From: Trogon surrucura
Taxonomy: Eukaryota; Chordata; Aves; Trogoniformes; Trogonidae
NCBI GenBank assembly: GCA_020746105.1
Contig: CM036618.1
Location: 95,164,122-95,228,121, forward strand
Length of the DNA stretch: 64,000 nucleotides
Reading direction: 5' to 3'
Below the pieces are notes generated by a model that ran no database searches, was not told the origin of the DNA, and was given only the letters and a program-made list of their open reading frames with translations. Below are positions 13,143-23,717 of this stretch, in pieces. Positions within the stretch are counted from its first letter, which is position 1. Every line of letters starts with the position of its first letter. A program made the position numbers and the translations under genes.

Positions 13143-13205
13143 TCATAGAATCATAGAATCATAGAAAAATTCAGGTTAGAAAAGACCCTTGGGATCATCG
13201 AGTCC
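13143..13205 (-). mobile_element. CR1 LINE 3' end (outer piece of an interrupted copy)
   Basis: Reverse complement of a CR1 3' terminus: three ATCATAGA units at about 13143-13166, then the segment that ends in GATCATCGAGTCC. In an uninterrupted CR1 of this group the text would continue directly as AACCATTAACCCTACT. Here that continuation is displaced to 13613 by the LTR insertion. The last six bases, GAGTCC (13200-13205), are one copy of the target duplication. Confidence 0.9.
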
Positions 13206-13606
13206 TGAAGAGGGTCCCTTCGGAGAGCCGGCCAAGTTAACGATCATCACACCAATATGGCTACAGATCGTCCTCCCTTTATTGCCCCGGACAGCTCAAT
13301 ATATACAGTTCAGCAGTGTCCCCGCGCCTGCCCCTTAACAGAGTTGGTCAGTCACAGGTTTACACACGCCAGTGTTTTATTGAGTAGTGCCATTCCGCTA
13401 TGCAAGCGGCTCTCGCCCCCTCTTCTCCCCCCGGGGCCAGCACCTCCCGCCAAGCATCTCGCAAAGCTCTCACAAAACAGATAAAACCTCCTCCTCCCTG
13501 TGTTCCAAGGCAGCTTCAAGGACAGAGCCTCTGTTTAGGCCTACGCTGGGTTGTCCACACTTTTAAAGTTATACCGCACCTCTGCTCCACAAGAAATTCC
13601 TCTACA
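13206..13606 (-). mobile_element. Solo LTR (401 bp) inserted in a CR1, 6-bp target duplication
   Basis: A 401-bp element with TG at one end and CA at the other, flanked by a perfect 6-bp duplication GAGTCC (13200-13205 and 13607-13612). On the minus strand it reads like an LTR. It starts TGTAGAGG (13606 downward). It has a TATATA at 13300-13305, two AATAAA signals (13376-13381 and 13278-13283), and ends CCCTCTTCA at 13206. It is CpG-richer than its surroundings. The 6-bp duplication fits class II (ERVK or alpharetrovirus-like) integration better than ERVL. No coding sequence is present; this is a recombined solo LTR. Confidence 0.85.
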
Positions 13607-13985
13607 GAGTCCAACCATTAACCCTACTCTACAAGTTCACCCCTAAACCATAGCACTCAACACCACATCTAAGTGACACTTAAATCCAGGGATGGCGACT
13701 CAACCACCTCCCTAGGCAGTCTGTTCCAGTGTCTGACCACTCTTTCCGTGAGGAATTTCTCCCTAATGTCCAGTCTAAACGTGCCCTGTTGCAACTTGAA
13801 CCCATTCCCCCTGGTTCTGTCCCTAATTACCTGTGAAAAGAGACCAGCACCAACCTCTCAAGTCCTTTCAAGTAATTGTAGAGCATGATGAGGTCCCCCC
13901 TCAGCTTCCTCTTCCTTAAACTGAACAGTCCCAGCTCCCTCAATCGCTCCTCGTAAGATCTATTCTCCAGGCCCTTCACCAGCTT
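13607..13985 (-). mobile_element. CR1 LINE (inner piece of the interrupted copy)
   Basis: Continuation of the CR1 at 13143-13205. It starts with the second GAGTCC, then AACCATTAACCCTACTCTAC. On the minus strand it includes the R.HWNRL-like region (the TCTGTTCCAGTGTCTGACCA segment at about 13720-13739 in reverse) and the region behind GDLxxAxxYLKGxYK. It breaks off inside the [12 protein letters not shown] segment at about 13985, where an LTR-like block begins. It is 5'-truncated, as most CR1 copies are. Confidence 0.88.
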
Positions 13986-13989
13986 ACAT

Positions 13990-14868
13990 CTGAATACACG
14001 TGCAATGTGTATCCCTCCAGCAGCTGAACTTAGGCAGTACCTGCCCCCTGGATCTCAGTCTCCCAGCTTCCTGACATGTGGACATATGAACCCCAGACGT
14101 CCACAGCCCCATTCCAGCTGCTGGTAAAAACACATTGCTAACAGAAACACACATGCACATGTGTGCACACACACAGAAGTCACTGGCAGCTGGCTGGAAC
14201 TCCTCTGGTCCCTCTGGTAGCCAGCTTCTCCCATAGTTTCACTCTCAGAGAGAAGCACACCTGACTCCCAGGCCACTTCATCAGCAAGCCTGGCTTGATA
14301 TTTGCTAGTGCTCACATGCTCACTCACACAACTGCACTCCTTCCAGTTGCTGGCATCACAGATGCATGGGCCTCTGACCCTTGATCCCACTCTGGTTGTT
14401 GGCACTTAGGTGCACACACACAGTAGAAAAATAATTAGAAAGAGAATTTAATCAGGTAGGGCAGACACTATACATAGCCACAGAAGTATACTGGGCAGCA
14501 ACCTGCATATAGACAACCAGCCCCTATTACCCCCTTTTCCCGCTGTTTTCCTAAGCTTATTCTGAAATCACCTAGATCTATCCCTTTCCTCACCTCTGGT
14601 TCTTCACCTAAGCATCCCATAATGTGTCTTGTGCAATCCCGAAATGATCTTCTCCTGCTTCTCATAATGTGTCCCACAGCCCTGAGCAGTGACCTCCTCA
14701 GGCTGAAAGCTGCTCCTGAGAGATGGAAATGTACCCATCAACTCATCTTGATGGGTGTCACCCCTGGACCACAGAGCTGAGCCTCTCCTGGGACATCTCT
14801 GACAAGGGTCTGAACAGGCCTCCGAGTGTGTAATTTGGGTTCCCTGGCCAAGCCTGCAAGATATCAAA
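13990..14868 (-). mobile_element. Probable LTR of another avian ERV family
   Basis: Non-coding block with a texture different from the surrounding unique DNA. It contains repeated CACACACA-bearing units followed by a CAGCTGCTGG- or CAGTTGCTGG-type motif (about 14111-14122, 14166-14176, 14339-14355 and 14407-14424). It then has a smoother segment from about 14440 to 14868. On the minus strand the repeated units follow a TTAAATTCTCTTTCTAATTA stretch (14433-14452), as in the 3' half of an LTR that I associate with avian ERVs. I could not define matching ends or a target duplication. The short frames here are not genes. Confidence 0.42.
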
Positions 14869-16136
14869 ACTCTGGTGGTTTATAAAACAAACAAAAAAAA
14901 TTATGAAGAGTATTGGAAAATGTCTTTAACCGAGAGGTTTGTGAAGTTTTCAGATGACCCTGAGAACTTTCAGCCTGAGCTGAAAGGAACTTTCTGAAGG
15001 GCATCCAAATTATTAATCCATATGCAACGTGCCTGATCTCAGCTGGGCATTTCTCATTCTGCATCCAAGTGATTTTTCTTTCATGTTTTTTTATGCATCA
15101 GTATTAATGCATAAAGAATCTAAGTGATGCCCTTGGATTAGAAAACTTTTTCATTTCCAAGGGTAGGAGATTGTTTAGATTTCTCAGAAGTATCTACCAC
15201 ATCCTTACACTTCAGCTCAGTGGTTGGTCTCATATCACTTGTTAAAAAAAACTGTTCTCATCTGGAAGATTTGTAACCTGTGAGAGATAAGCTGGAGAAT
15301 CAGAGGCAGTTCTTACTTCAGAGCATGTACTTATTGGTCACTTAGTTGTCACACATAATAAAGAATTCAAAGCTACAGAAATGACCTTCAGGAGAGAACT
15401 AAGAAGTAGGCATTATGGTAGAGACATTCAGGTTGACTTTTAGGAATGAAGGTATGCACAGCATGTACTGGTCCCACTGCACAAAGGTAAGTTGCAGCCT
15501 TGGAGGATAAAAATATGCAACAATTTTATGCAGAAAGAATAACAATTTTATATTTTCTTCTTAATAGAAAAGAAATTATCTCTTTCAGTACTGCTATAAA
15601 AGTAACTCCCAGATAAATTAAATAATATTTTTGTGCATATATTTATAGATATATACATACACATATATGCATATATGGAGAAACAGAGAGGGAGAAAGAG
15701 GTTTTCATTTTTTTCCAAGAGCAAGAGAGTAAGCTTTGATCTGTAACTACGACTTCAGTAAAAGAAGGAAAGAAAGGGAAAGGAGGAGAAATCTCCTTCC
15801 CATGTGGGAAGAGGCCTTGTTTACATATAGCAAAGCAAATCAGAAAGGGCAGAAGAAGTGGCAGACTTTGGGAATCTACTCTTCCCGGGAGGGGAATTCA
15901 AACAGGTGGTGTATGATCTCGGAAACTAAGATTAATTTTTTTTCTCCGAGGCAGTGTTTTGCATTGTTAATGTTTTTATTCCTATGCAGACCTAAGCTTT
16001 GCCTATTTACCCCTGGAGTAATAATAATATAGGATGGTCCTATAATTTTAGTATTTCACCTGTCCTGAAGAAGCTCAGTGGAGGCCTTGGAGGGGACTTA
16101 ATATTATTCAAAAGAATTAATCCTGCAGTGCAGAAA
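14869..16136. other. Unassigned intergenic sequence with AT microsatellite
   Basis: No gene recognised. A TA/CA-rich simple stretch lies at about 15639-15675, followed by purine-rich DNA (15675-15795) that yields a lysine- and arginine-rich chance frame. Confidence 0.45.
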
Positions 16137-16474
16137 ATCATAGAATCATAGAATCATAGAATGTTAGGGATTGGAAGGGACCTCGAAAGATCATCAAGTC
16201 CAATCCCCCTGCCAGAGCAGGAATGCCTAGACTATGCCACACAGGAAAGTGTCCAGGCAGGTCTTGAATGTCTCCAGAGAAGGAGACTCCACAGCCTCTC
16301 TGGGCAGCCTGTTCCAGGGCTCCGTCACCCTCACTGAGAAGAAGTTTCTTCTCGAGTTTAAGCGGAACCTCTTATGTTCCAGTTTCAGCCCATTACCCCT
16401 TGTCCTATCAGTGGTTGTCACCGAGAAGAGCCTGACTCCATCCTCGTGACACTCACCCTTGATATATTTGTAAA
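16137..16474 (-). mobile_element. Young CR1 LINE, 3' end only (338 bp)
   Basis: Reverse-complement CR1 tail starting with repeated ATCATAGA units and the GGGACCTCGAAAGATCATCA 3' UTR motif. It covers the last part of ORF2: the minus-strand frame 16227-16421 carries [16 protein letters not shown] and [13 protein letters not shown]. It then stops abruptly at 16474 in the VYKYIKGE region. It is nearly identical to the 3' end of the CR1 at 53985-55021, with about five differences by my reading. Both therefore derive from a recently active source. It is a severe 5' truncation typical of CR1. Confidence 0.95.
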
Positions 16475-18732
16475 AGAATTTTTAATGGAATTTTTGGGGG
16501 GTTTAAATGTTCTGTAGATAGCTTTGAAAATCTCCATCCTAACATCTCTAGAGCTGGGCAGACAACAGTCCTTGTGGCACACACTTTCCTGGGACAGTAG
16601 GAGACTTGCACAAGGTGAAATTTAAATTATCTTATTTTCATATCACATTAGACATTTTACAAAACAAGGACATCGGAGAAAGTAAAACATTGCACAAAAT
16701 TGCAGTGAAATATTTCGTCTGGATTTTTACCTCTCATCTTCTGAATACGATGCCTTCAATAAGGGAAAAGGAATAGTCATTTTCTTTTAACTTTGGCTCA
16801 GGTTTGAGCTCATGTGTGTAAGTGGTAAACCTTTCAGTTATTTTGGTACTTTAGTATCCTGTCAGGAAGATGTGGAGTCTTTTATTCTGTGAAAAGCCTG
16901 CTCATGAAAATGAATCACTAACCTCTGTTCCAGGAGATACTCAGGCCCTTCAGAATATCACAGCTAAATGTGTCCACACAAGATATGAAAGTAGAAGGTG
17001 GAGAGCTGGAGAAGATAGCCTCTGCTGACAACTAGGAGGAATGAAATAGAGTTGGAAATTAAGTGGAACAAGAATGGAATCAGAGAAGGATTTTTCAGTC
17101 AGACTCTGGGGATGACAAATGTTAGTATTTGCAGTATAGACATCTATAGCTGAGCTGGGCACTGTAGTGAATCTCCACTGTCGCTTGTGTCCAATGGCTG
17201 TGAGGAGACCATATTCAGTGCAGCCATCTGTATTGCAGATGTGGAACATTACATGAGTTGAATACGGACGTAATTTAAATCTCTTTTTGTAAAACTCGGA
17301 TGCCCCTGGTGCGGGGACAGAGACATGATATACAGAATCTCAAAATACCAAAGCACAAAGCAAAACACACAGTGGTAAGTAGGATACATCTAGAGAGACA
17401 TTAGAGGTCCATGTATTGATACAGATTAAGGATAAGCTTTTTAATGAACAGAAAGGAGATTTGCTAGTGTTCCATGTTTAACTTCAGGTCTTTGCTGAGG
17501 TGTGCTCCCTTTTGCTTCTCCACTCTGAGTGCAGAGCTTGATTAAATTTCTTGGCAGTGACAGCCAGGCAAACAGGCTGACTAAATAGATCTCAGAAGTA
17601 ATTTCTATCTAGATTCAGCTAGTTTTGGAAAAATCATGTGCCTAACTCTGCTGACAGTAATGTTCTTCTCAGTGTGGAAGGTGACAAAGAGCCAGAAGAA
17701 AAAATGAAAACCCATAAAAACTTTGTCTGCTTTGGAAGGGGGGGAACAGGACAAGGTGGTGGCGCTAGAAAGAATTCTCTGTAGAACAATTTCAGCTGCT
17801 TGATTTGATGATGCATTCTGAAAATGAAATGTGTGGTAAAACGAACCTCATAGTCTTACAAAATATGTTTTGCAAAGCAGCGTTTTAGGCTTTGGAACAC
17901 ATCTCAAATGTTCACGTAATATTTTTTCTTTTCATGCACAATTCTTAAAGCTTTACCTCATATTCTTTAAAGCGCATTCTAAACATTTAACCACCAGATT
18001 AGAGAAGGAAATGTTTTCTTCGTAGCAAGACATCTGCCTTTCTTCCTATTGTAAGCAGCTGATGATAAAACATGAGGGAAAGTTTGTTTTTAAAATATAC
18101 AGATTTCCTGAAGACGGACTTACTTGTTCTTATGAAAATACACTCTTCTGCTAAATATAATGATCATTCAGGTTATACAGTTTTTGTTGTTATGTTAACC
18201 TGAAATTGCTTGGAGTTCAGTTCACTGCTGTATGATTCTGTTTACAAACTGCAAAACATAAGACCGAAATCTACTGTTAAGTGTGAGGGTAAAACAAGTA
18301 ACACAAATGAAAAAGAGAATTTGAAGGGATACTTTTCAGAAGTCAAACTGAATCACTGAATATTCCTGACATATTTTTTGTAGACTTATGCCCATCAACA
18401 TGACAAATCCCAATTATTGCTTGCTTCTTGAGCAAGAGCCTGTAACTATGCAGTCTTATTCTTTCCAAGCAAAAAAGGGAGCTTTAGAGAGTGTGGAAAC
18501 CCCTACAGTGCTGGAAACACACATATTCAGGTATGTGGTATAGCTAAAACTTAAGTCATATGGCTATAAGGATTGATGGAAATAGCAAAGTCTTAGATCA
18601 AAATAAAATGGAGTGAAATGAGGAGAGGTAGGGATAGAAATGATATAGAGACATGAATATATTTAATTGTAGAAGGGTAAATCTGATCAACTGTCAAGCC
18701 ACAAGATATTGTTGATACTAGAAATGTATATG
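16475..18732. other. Unassigned intergenic sequence
   Basis: AT-rich, no supported gene or repeat. Open frames reach at most about 100 codons and lack recognisable motifs. Confidence 0.45.
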
Positions 18733-19215
18733 GATCATCATGGCCAGGCTTCGCGAATGAAGATATGAGAAGAACTCTACCCACACTTGCTACAGGCGCG
18801 CTGATGGCTAAAAAGGCCGATGCAGGATAGGCAAGTCAGGCTGCAAAAGGCACAACAGAAAGTCTCCTTAGGCGGTACTGGCGAGGCACGGTTCTTTCTG
18901 TGCTGTCTTTTCTCCTCGAGACTAATTCTACATGTGTTCTCAAAGGAGGCAGCAGCGTTATGGGTGCTGTCTCCACGTCTCCCGACTGGAGGCCAGAGTG
19001 GACCACTGATGGTAGTCAATATGGCCCAAACCGAGGTATTGTTTCAGGGAGTCCTTGTATCTCCTCTTTGGGGCTCCTCTGTTGCAGCAGCCGGTGGCGA
19101 GTTCACCACAGAGCACAACCTTAGGGAGGGGTGATCCTCCATCCTGGAGACGTGCCCTGCCCAGCATAGCCGCATCCTCAGCAGCATGGCCTCAATACTG
19201 CTGACCCCTGCCTGT
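18733..19215 (-). mobile_element. Fragment of a non-CR1 LINE (RTE-like), C-terminal end of the RT protein
   Basis: On the minus strand this encodes, with at least two frameshifts, the C-terminal tail of a LINE reverse-transcriptase protein unlike CR1. One frame (19167 to 18958) contains LCGELATGCCNRGAPKRRYK followed by an HIDYHQWSTLASSRETWRQ-type segment. The next (19019 to 18777) contains NAAASFENTCRISLEEKRQH and then a C-x2-C...H zinc-finger-like end with SCIGLFSHQRACSKCG before the stop. The upstream DNA (about 19160-19215) spells a WAGHV.RM segment. After the stop, the sequence runs to CATGATGATCC near 18735, like the short trinucleotide tail of RTE elements. The family tie is by pattern memory: RTE-like is my best guess, and AviRTE is possible but unproven. 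Confidence 0.68.
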
Positions 19216-21755
19216 TCAAGGACAGTAACAGTTAATGTTATATTTATACAAGATGCTAACTTTCACAGTGAAACTGCTTCAGAGGAAATGAAAATGAAGC
19301 CAGCTCTGTGAGGAGCAGTATGAATGGTGAGAGGCACTGGTTCAGTGCTGAAGCTGAAGGAATTACAGCAAATCCCACTTTAAAAACTGACAATATTTTC
19401 AAAGGAGGTGTTTACTATTGTAGCTACTTTTCACAAAATACTTTTTATAAGGAGGTCTCAGAAGCAACCTGCTAAAATTGGTTTCTGATTAAGCTCAAAA
19501 TCAAGGCTCCCAATAATAATGATGTTAGGAATATCACGTATTTTTTAAAACACAGTGTGTTCACTAGCATCAGTAAGTTTTGCAAGAGGAAAGTGGCTCT
19601 TTATTGATAATGTCCATACAACTGAGGCAATTGTATTTAATTACAAGAAATCATTGGCCCTTTTCCAGAAAACCCCTAAAGGGGGGATGGAGTTCATCTG
19701 TTTTATCTATGCAAGAAATGGCTTTTCAGACAGAAACTCGTGCTGTGTTTGTTAATTACTTTTTTACTTGCTCCAAAAAAGAGATGAGTTTGCTCATTGC
19801 ACACCCTATATATATGATGTCTGCCTGTCTCCAGTCATTCACAGGAGTGGTTTCTGGTTGGATTTAAAATTGGTGTGAGATTCTGCTCATGGGAAGAGTG
19901 TTTGCCATGCCATGGAAGAAGGAGCTGGTAGCCTGTCACTGAACGTTGGCTTCCAGCAAAGTGCTTGGCATGACCCTGTGCTTTCTGTGAATTGGCAGCT
20001 TTACCCTGTAGCATCCAGATTTTCTTTGGAACCTGTCATGGGTGCTAGAGAAGGAAAGTTCTCAACAGAGCAGGAAAGAGAGGGAAGAGATGGCAGGTAC
20101 GAAAGGCAGAATTAGACAGTCATGCTTCTCTCCTTAACTCTTCCATCACCTGTGGTAAATAAGCATGAATGATTTAATTTTTCAGTTTCCATGTCAAAAA
20201 ACAGGACCAATAATAGTCTTCCATGGAGAAAGTGCACTTTGAGGCTCTATCCATTGTTTTTGTAAGGGTTCAGATTATGCTGTTGAGAAGGCAGCCTGAA
20301 TTCTCAGTTGCTGCTAAGTAGTCATCAGGCAGCTGTGCAGGCAGCTCTGAGCCTGGAATTTCAGGAATTTCAGGAGGAACAACACAGTGTGTGTTGGCAT
20401 TGGGCAGACCTGCTGATACTCTTGAGTGGAACCAATGTGGGAGACTATGGATTTTTCCACTACAGACAATGCAGGAAATGTGGCAATGGTCTATGGAAGT
20501 AAAGGTTCCCTAGCCCCTCCCAATGTCTGTGCACAGATGCAGCAGCTTCACTAGGAAAGGAAAAGTACAATCTGGACAATATCAAATCAGCAACAGTAGC
20601 TGCATCAGTCTGTCTTACCAGTAAAATGAGGGCATGACTGCCCTGGTGCATAATTCCTCAGTGGGTGGGGGTGATCAGGGAGGCTGTCAAAAAACATTTT
20701 CTGAATAACAGCATGGTCAATTTCCTGAAGGCCAAGCAATTTGTTTCAACACAGCTGCAGTTGGCTTATTTTCTGTCAGTCTATCCACTGTGTTTGGATC
20801 CAGATGGAAAAGGGCTATAATTGCTGTGTTTAGAAAGTATCCTGCTTTGGAAGGTCAGGCTCACAGACAGCACTTTCACAGAGAAACTACAAAAACCCAG
20901 GGATACTCAGTACAGGTCCCTGGCTGACTCTTTACTCTTAGACACAAGCATTCAGAGGAACACAAGTTAGGACAGTGCTGGGAGTGCCTCACAGCCTGAC
21001 TCAGACAGAAGATTTCCTGTATAATGAAGTTGAGGTTTTAATTGTATACAAAGGTAGGTTTATTATCTGAAGCAAAGAGTAATGAACCTCTTTGGCAGAG
21101 GATCAGGGTGGGAAGTGTGGTTCAAGTTGTCAAAAATCATGACTGTGGACTGTCATCTCCTCTGCCAGAAATGTTCCAACCCTTCTACCTTTTCCAAATC
21201 AGATGTCTGAGGATGGTAAGATCTAGACCATCTGCCACATCTGTGTTTCATAGTTGTTACAGTCAGTGGTAAAAGACTTTTTCTTCCAGATAAGGTTTTG
21301 AAGTTGGAGCCAAAGTGAGGTCTGATTGACATCACAGTCAGGTCATGTAGGCTGGGCTGATGTCTGGAAGAACTTCTGCCCTATGGAAAAAGCTGGTGGT
21401 CCTGTAGATGCAATGGCACCGACAGAGGAGAACATGAGGTATTCTGAAGTGCCTTCTTCACTGTGAATATACTTTGTTCTTATACAGTCCCATCTTCCTC
21501 TTTATTTGATGATCAGAAATTAATTTCACACTTTAATGCTCACTTAGTTCAGTGCTATAGTGTCTCTCTGTGCAAGGAAGAAGTAATCAAATAAGATTTT
21601 AACTCCCTCTGAGATGGGCCTATTTGTCACCTCCCTACACTGTGATTTTCCAAGGCAATAAAGGAATAACTCCAGAGACCAACAGTGTGATGATATGAGC
21701 TTAAGGCAGTGCATACGCACCATGCCTGCAAAATAGGTCTGTGATCTAGAAATTG
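19216..21755. other. Unassigned intergenic sequence
   Basis: No supported gene. A short TATATATATG patch occurs near 19807-19816. Short frames such as 19580-19867 and 20308-20502 have no recognisable domain. Confidence 0.45.
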
Positions 21756-21847
21756 GTATTATCAAACTAATAATAGACAATTAATTTAATTTTGATCTTG
21801 TGTATTATCAAACTAATAATAGACAATTAATTTAATTTTGATCTTGT
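21756..21847 (+). repeat. Perfect 46-bp tandem duplication (two units)
   Basis: Two identical adjacent 46-bp units, 21756-21801 and 21802-21847, each beginning GTATTATCAAACTAATAATA and ending GATCTTGT. No mismatch is visible between units, so the duplication is recent or maintained. The unit contains TAATTTAATT-type AT-rich cores. Confidence 0.95.
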
Positions 21848-22295
21848 GTTGTCCACTATACCACTTCTCCGATTTATAGCACAAATTATAGTTTTTCCTT
21901 TGTTCTTTAGTGGGCTCACTAGGGATACCAAAGATTATTAGACCACATGTTTAATTGTGGGTTTTTTTTTCTTGAGGACACGGATTCTTTTCAGTGATTT
22001 GCATTTGAAATGCCAGTGGCCGAAAGACATCTTTTCCTAATGCAGTGAAGGAAAACAACAGAACACAGCTTGCAAATGCTGGGCTTTAGAGCACACAGTG
22101 AATAATTCCTGTTACTCTTAGGGCTAGAAACCCTTATACCAGCCCAAAATACGGCATTGAACCACACTAAAATTCTTTCTGGAGAAACAATGCATTATCT
22201 GTCTAGTAGCAGAAAGAGAAAACAGTATTATTACATCTGGCACTTTCAAAGTTTGTGAGGGCAACAGTGTTTAGTAGTGAATCTAGGTACTATGG

Positions 22296-22640
22296 TGCAC
22301 AAGTGCAACAGTACTGGGTCAGACCTAGTATATCTTTTTTAAGTCCCTATTCCATCTCCCAACAGCTGATGCATGTCAGAACAGTGGCTCTTCCTGGAAT
22401 ACACCCGTCCAAGTGCCAACAAACTTTAACTTGAGGACTTACTGAGCTGAAGGTTTTGTCTAGACCATGATGGTTAATAGACCTCAAAATGACCTAGTTT
22501 AATAAATGTGTCTCATCGCTTTTTGAACCTTTCTTTGTCCTCTACAACATTTTGCAGCATGATATTCTGCAGGTTTATTTTGAGGTATGCGGAAAGTTCC
22601 TTATTTTGTCTGGATTAAATCTTGTGTTCAGGTATATCTG
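22296..22640 (-). mobile_element. Ancient CR1-type LINE relic
   Basis: Reverse-complement copy of the old CR1 group. It starts with AACAGTACTGGGTCAGACCT (22308-22327), the complement of the GGTCTGACCCAGTA 3' end of that group. It then runs through CATCGCTTTTTGAACCTTTC (22515-22534) and the ACAACATTTTGCAGCATGAT segment (22543-22562). These correspond to the part of ORF2 before and around the HW.R motifs. The pattern and order match turtle and avian ancient CR1 as I remember them; divergence is high. Confidence 0.58.
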
Positions 22641-23712
22641 GTGGACCTATTTCTTCTGCTACATAAATTATTGAATAATTGTTTCTTAATTCATCACTTT
22701 ATTGTTATGGACTTACAGTTAAGACATTTGCAGATATCTGCATTTGTAGGTATCAAAAGACAACAAGGCCAAATTCTGCTCTAAGTGGCTCCTGTGCATC
22801 TCACTGGACAGCAGTGGATGTATGTGTTACACAAACACACAGAGACTCAATTTAGGCTTAGAAGCACCTGACATTAGGTATTCAGAGATTAGCATGACTC
22901 ATATCCTGAGGAACAAACAGCAGAGCTTTGCTTTTGAATGTCAAGTCTTTCTTCTTCCCTAAACTTATTCTGAGCTAGAGGGGCCAGTTGCTGAGGCGGT
23001 CATTGAAAATCACCTTACAAAAGTGTTGATGCCCCATCACCACAAGGGCAGAATTGGAACTGAGAAACAGATGTCAGTTGACAATGTAAATCACATACAA
23101 ACACTGGTTTTACACTTACAAGCTACAAGCAGTTACCACATCTATATTCCCTTTGCCCCTGCTATTACAGACTCAGAACAGATTTGCCTCCATTTTCCTT
23201 GATACCCAGTTTGAAGTCACAAGATACTCCTCAAAAATACTTGAAACTAGGAAATTTACAGGTTCAAAATGGATCCTGGACTTCTTCATTTTGCAGATCC
23301 AGATGTCATAACAGTCAGAGCTGAAGAGATTCTGGTCAGTAATGGAACCTACAAGAGGGTATGAGATCTTGAGAGGATGCTCTTTTACTTTGGGTCAGTG
23401 ATTTCAGTGATAATGTTTCTGTTATCATTTGCCGTGTGAACACAAGCCCAGACTCAGTCAGTGTCCCTTACAATCACGTTAAGATAGATAAATCGCAAAT
23501 AGTTGCATTATAGGATGAGACTGTGGTCAAAGAGTGCATGGCACCTCTCCAGATCGGGCTTTGAGACTTCTGGACAGTATGCCTGGGAATCAGAGCTGTC
23601 TGAAATACTGTACTTATCTCGAGAAGCTTCTCTCACTTAATAGCAGAAAATGTGCAGATGATAGAAATATAGAGCCCTGCTCTGATGTCAATGGATGCCA
23701 TGTCACTGCAGG
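22641..23712. other. Unassigned intergenic sequence
   Basis: AT-rich non-coding DNA without a supported feature. The last part (about 23534-23725) is open for 63 codons but has no family motif. Confidence 0.45.
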
Positions 23713-23717
23713 ATGTT
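23713..23717. repeat. Target-site duplication, left copy (ATGTT)
   Basis: Five bases before the LTR, repeated exactly at 24752-24756 after it. A 5-bp duplication fits ERVL-type integrase. Confidence 0.85.
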
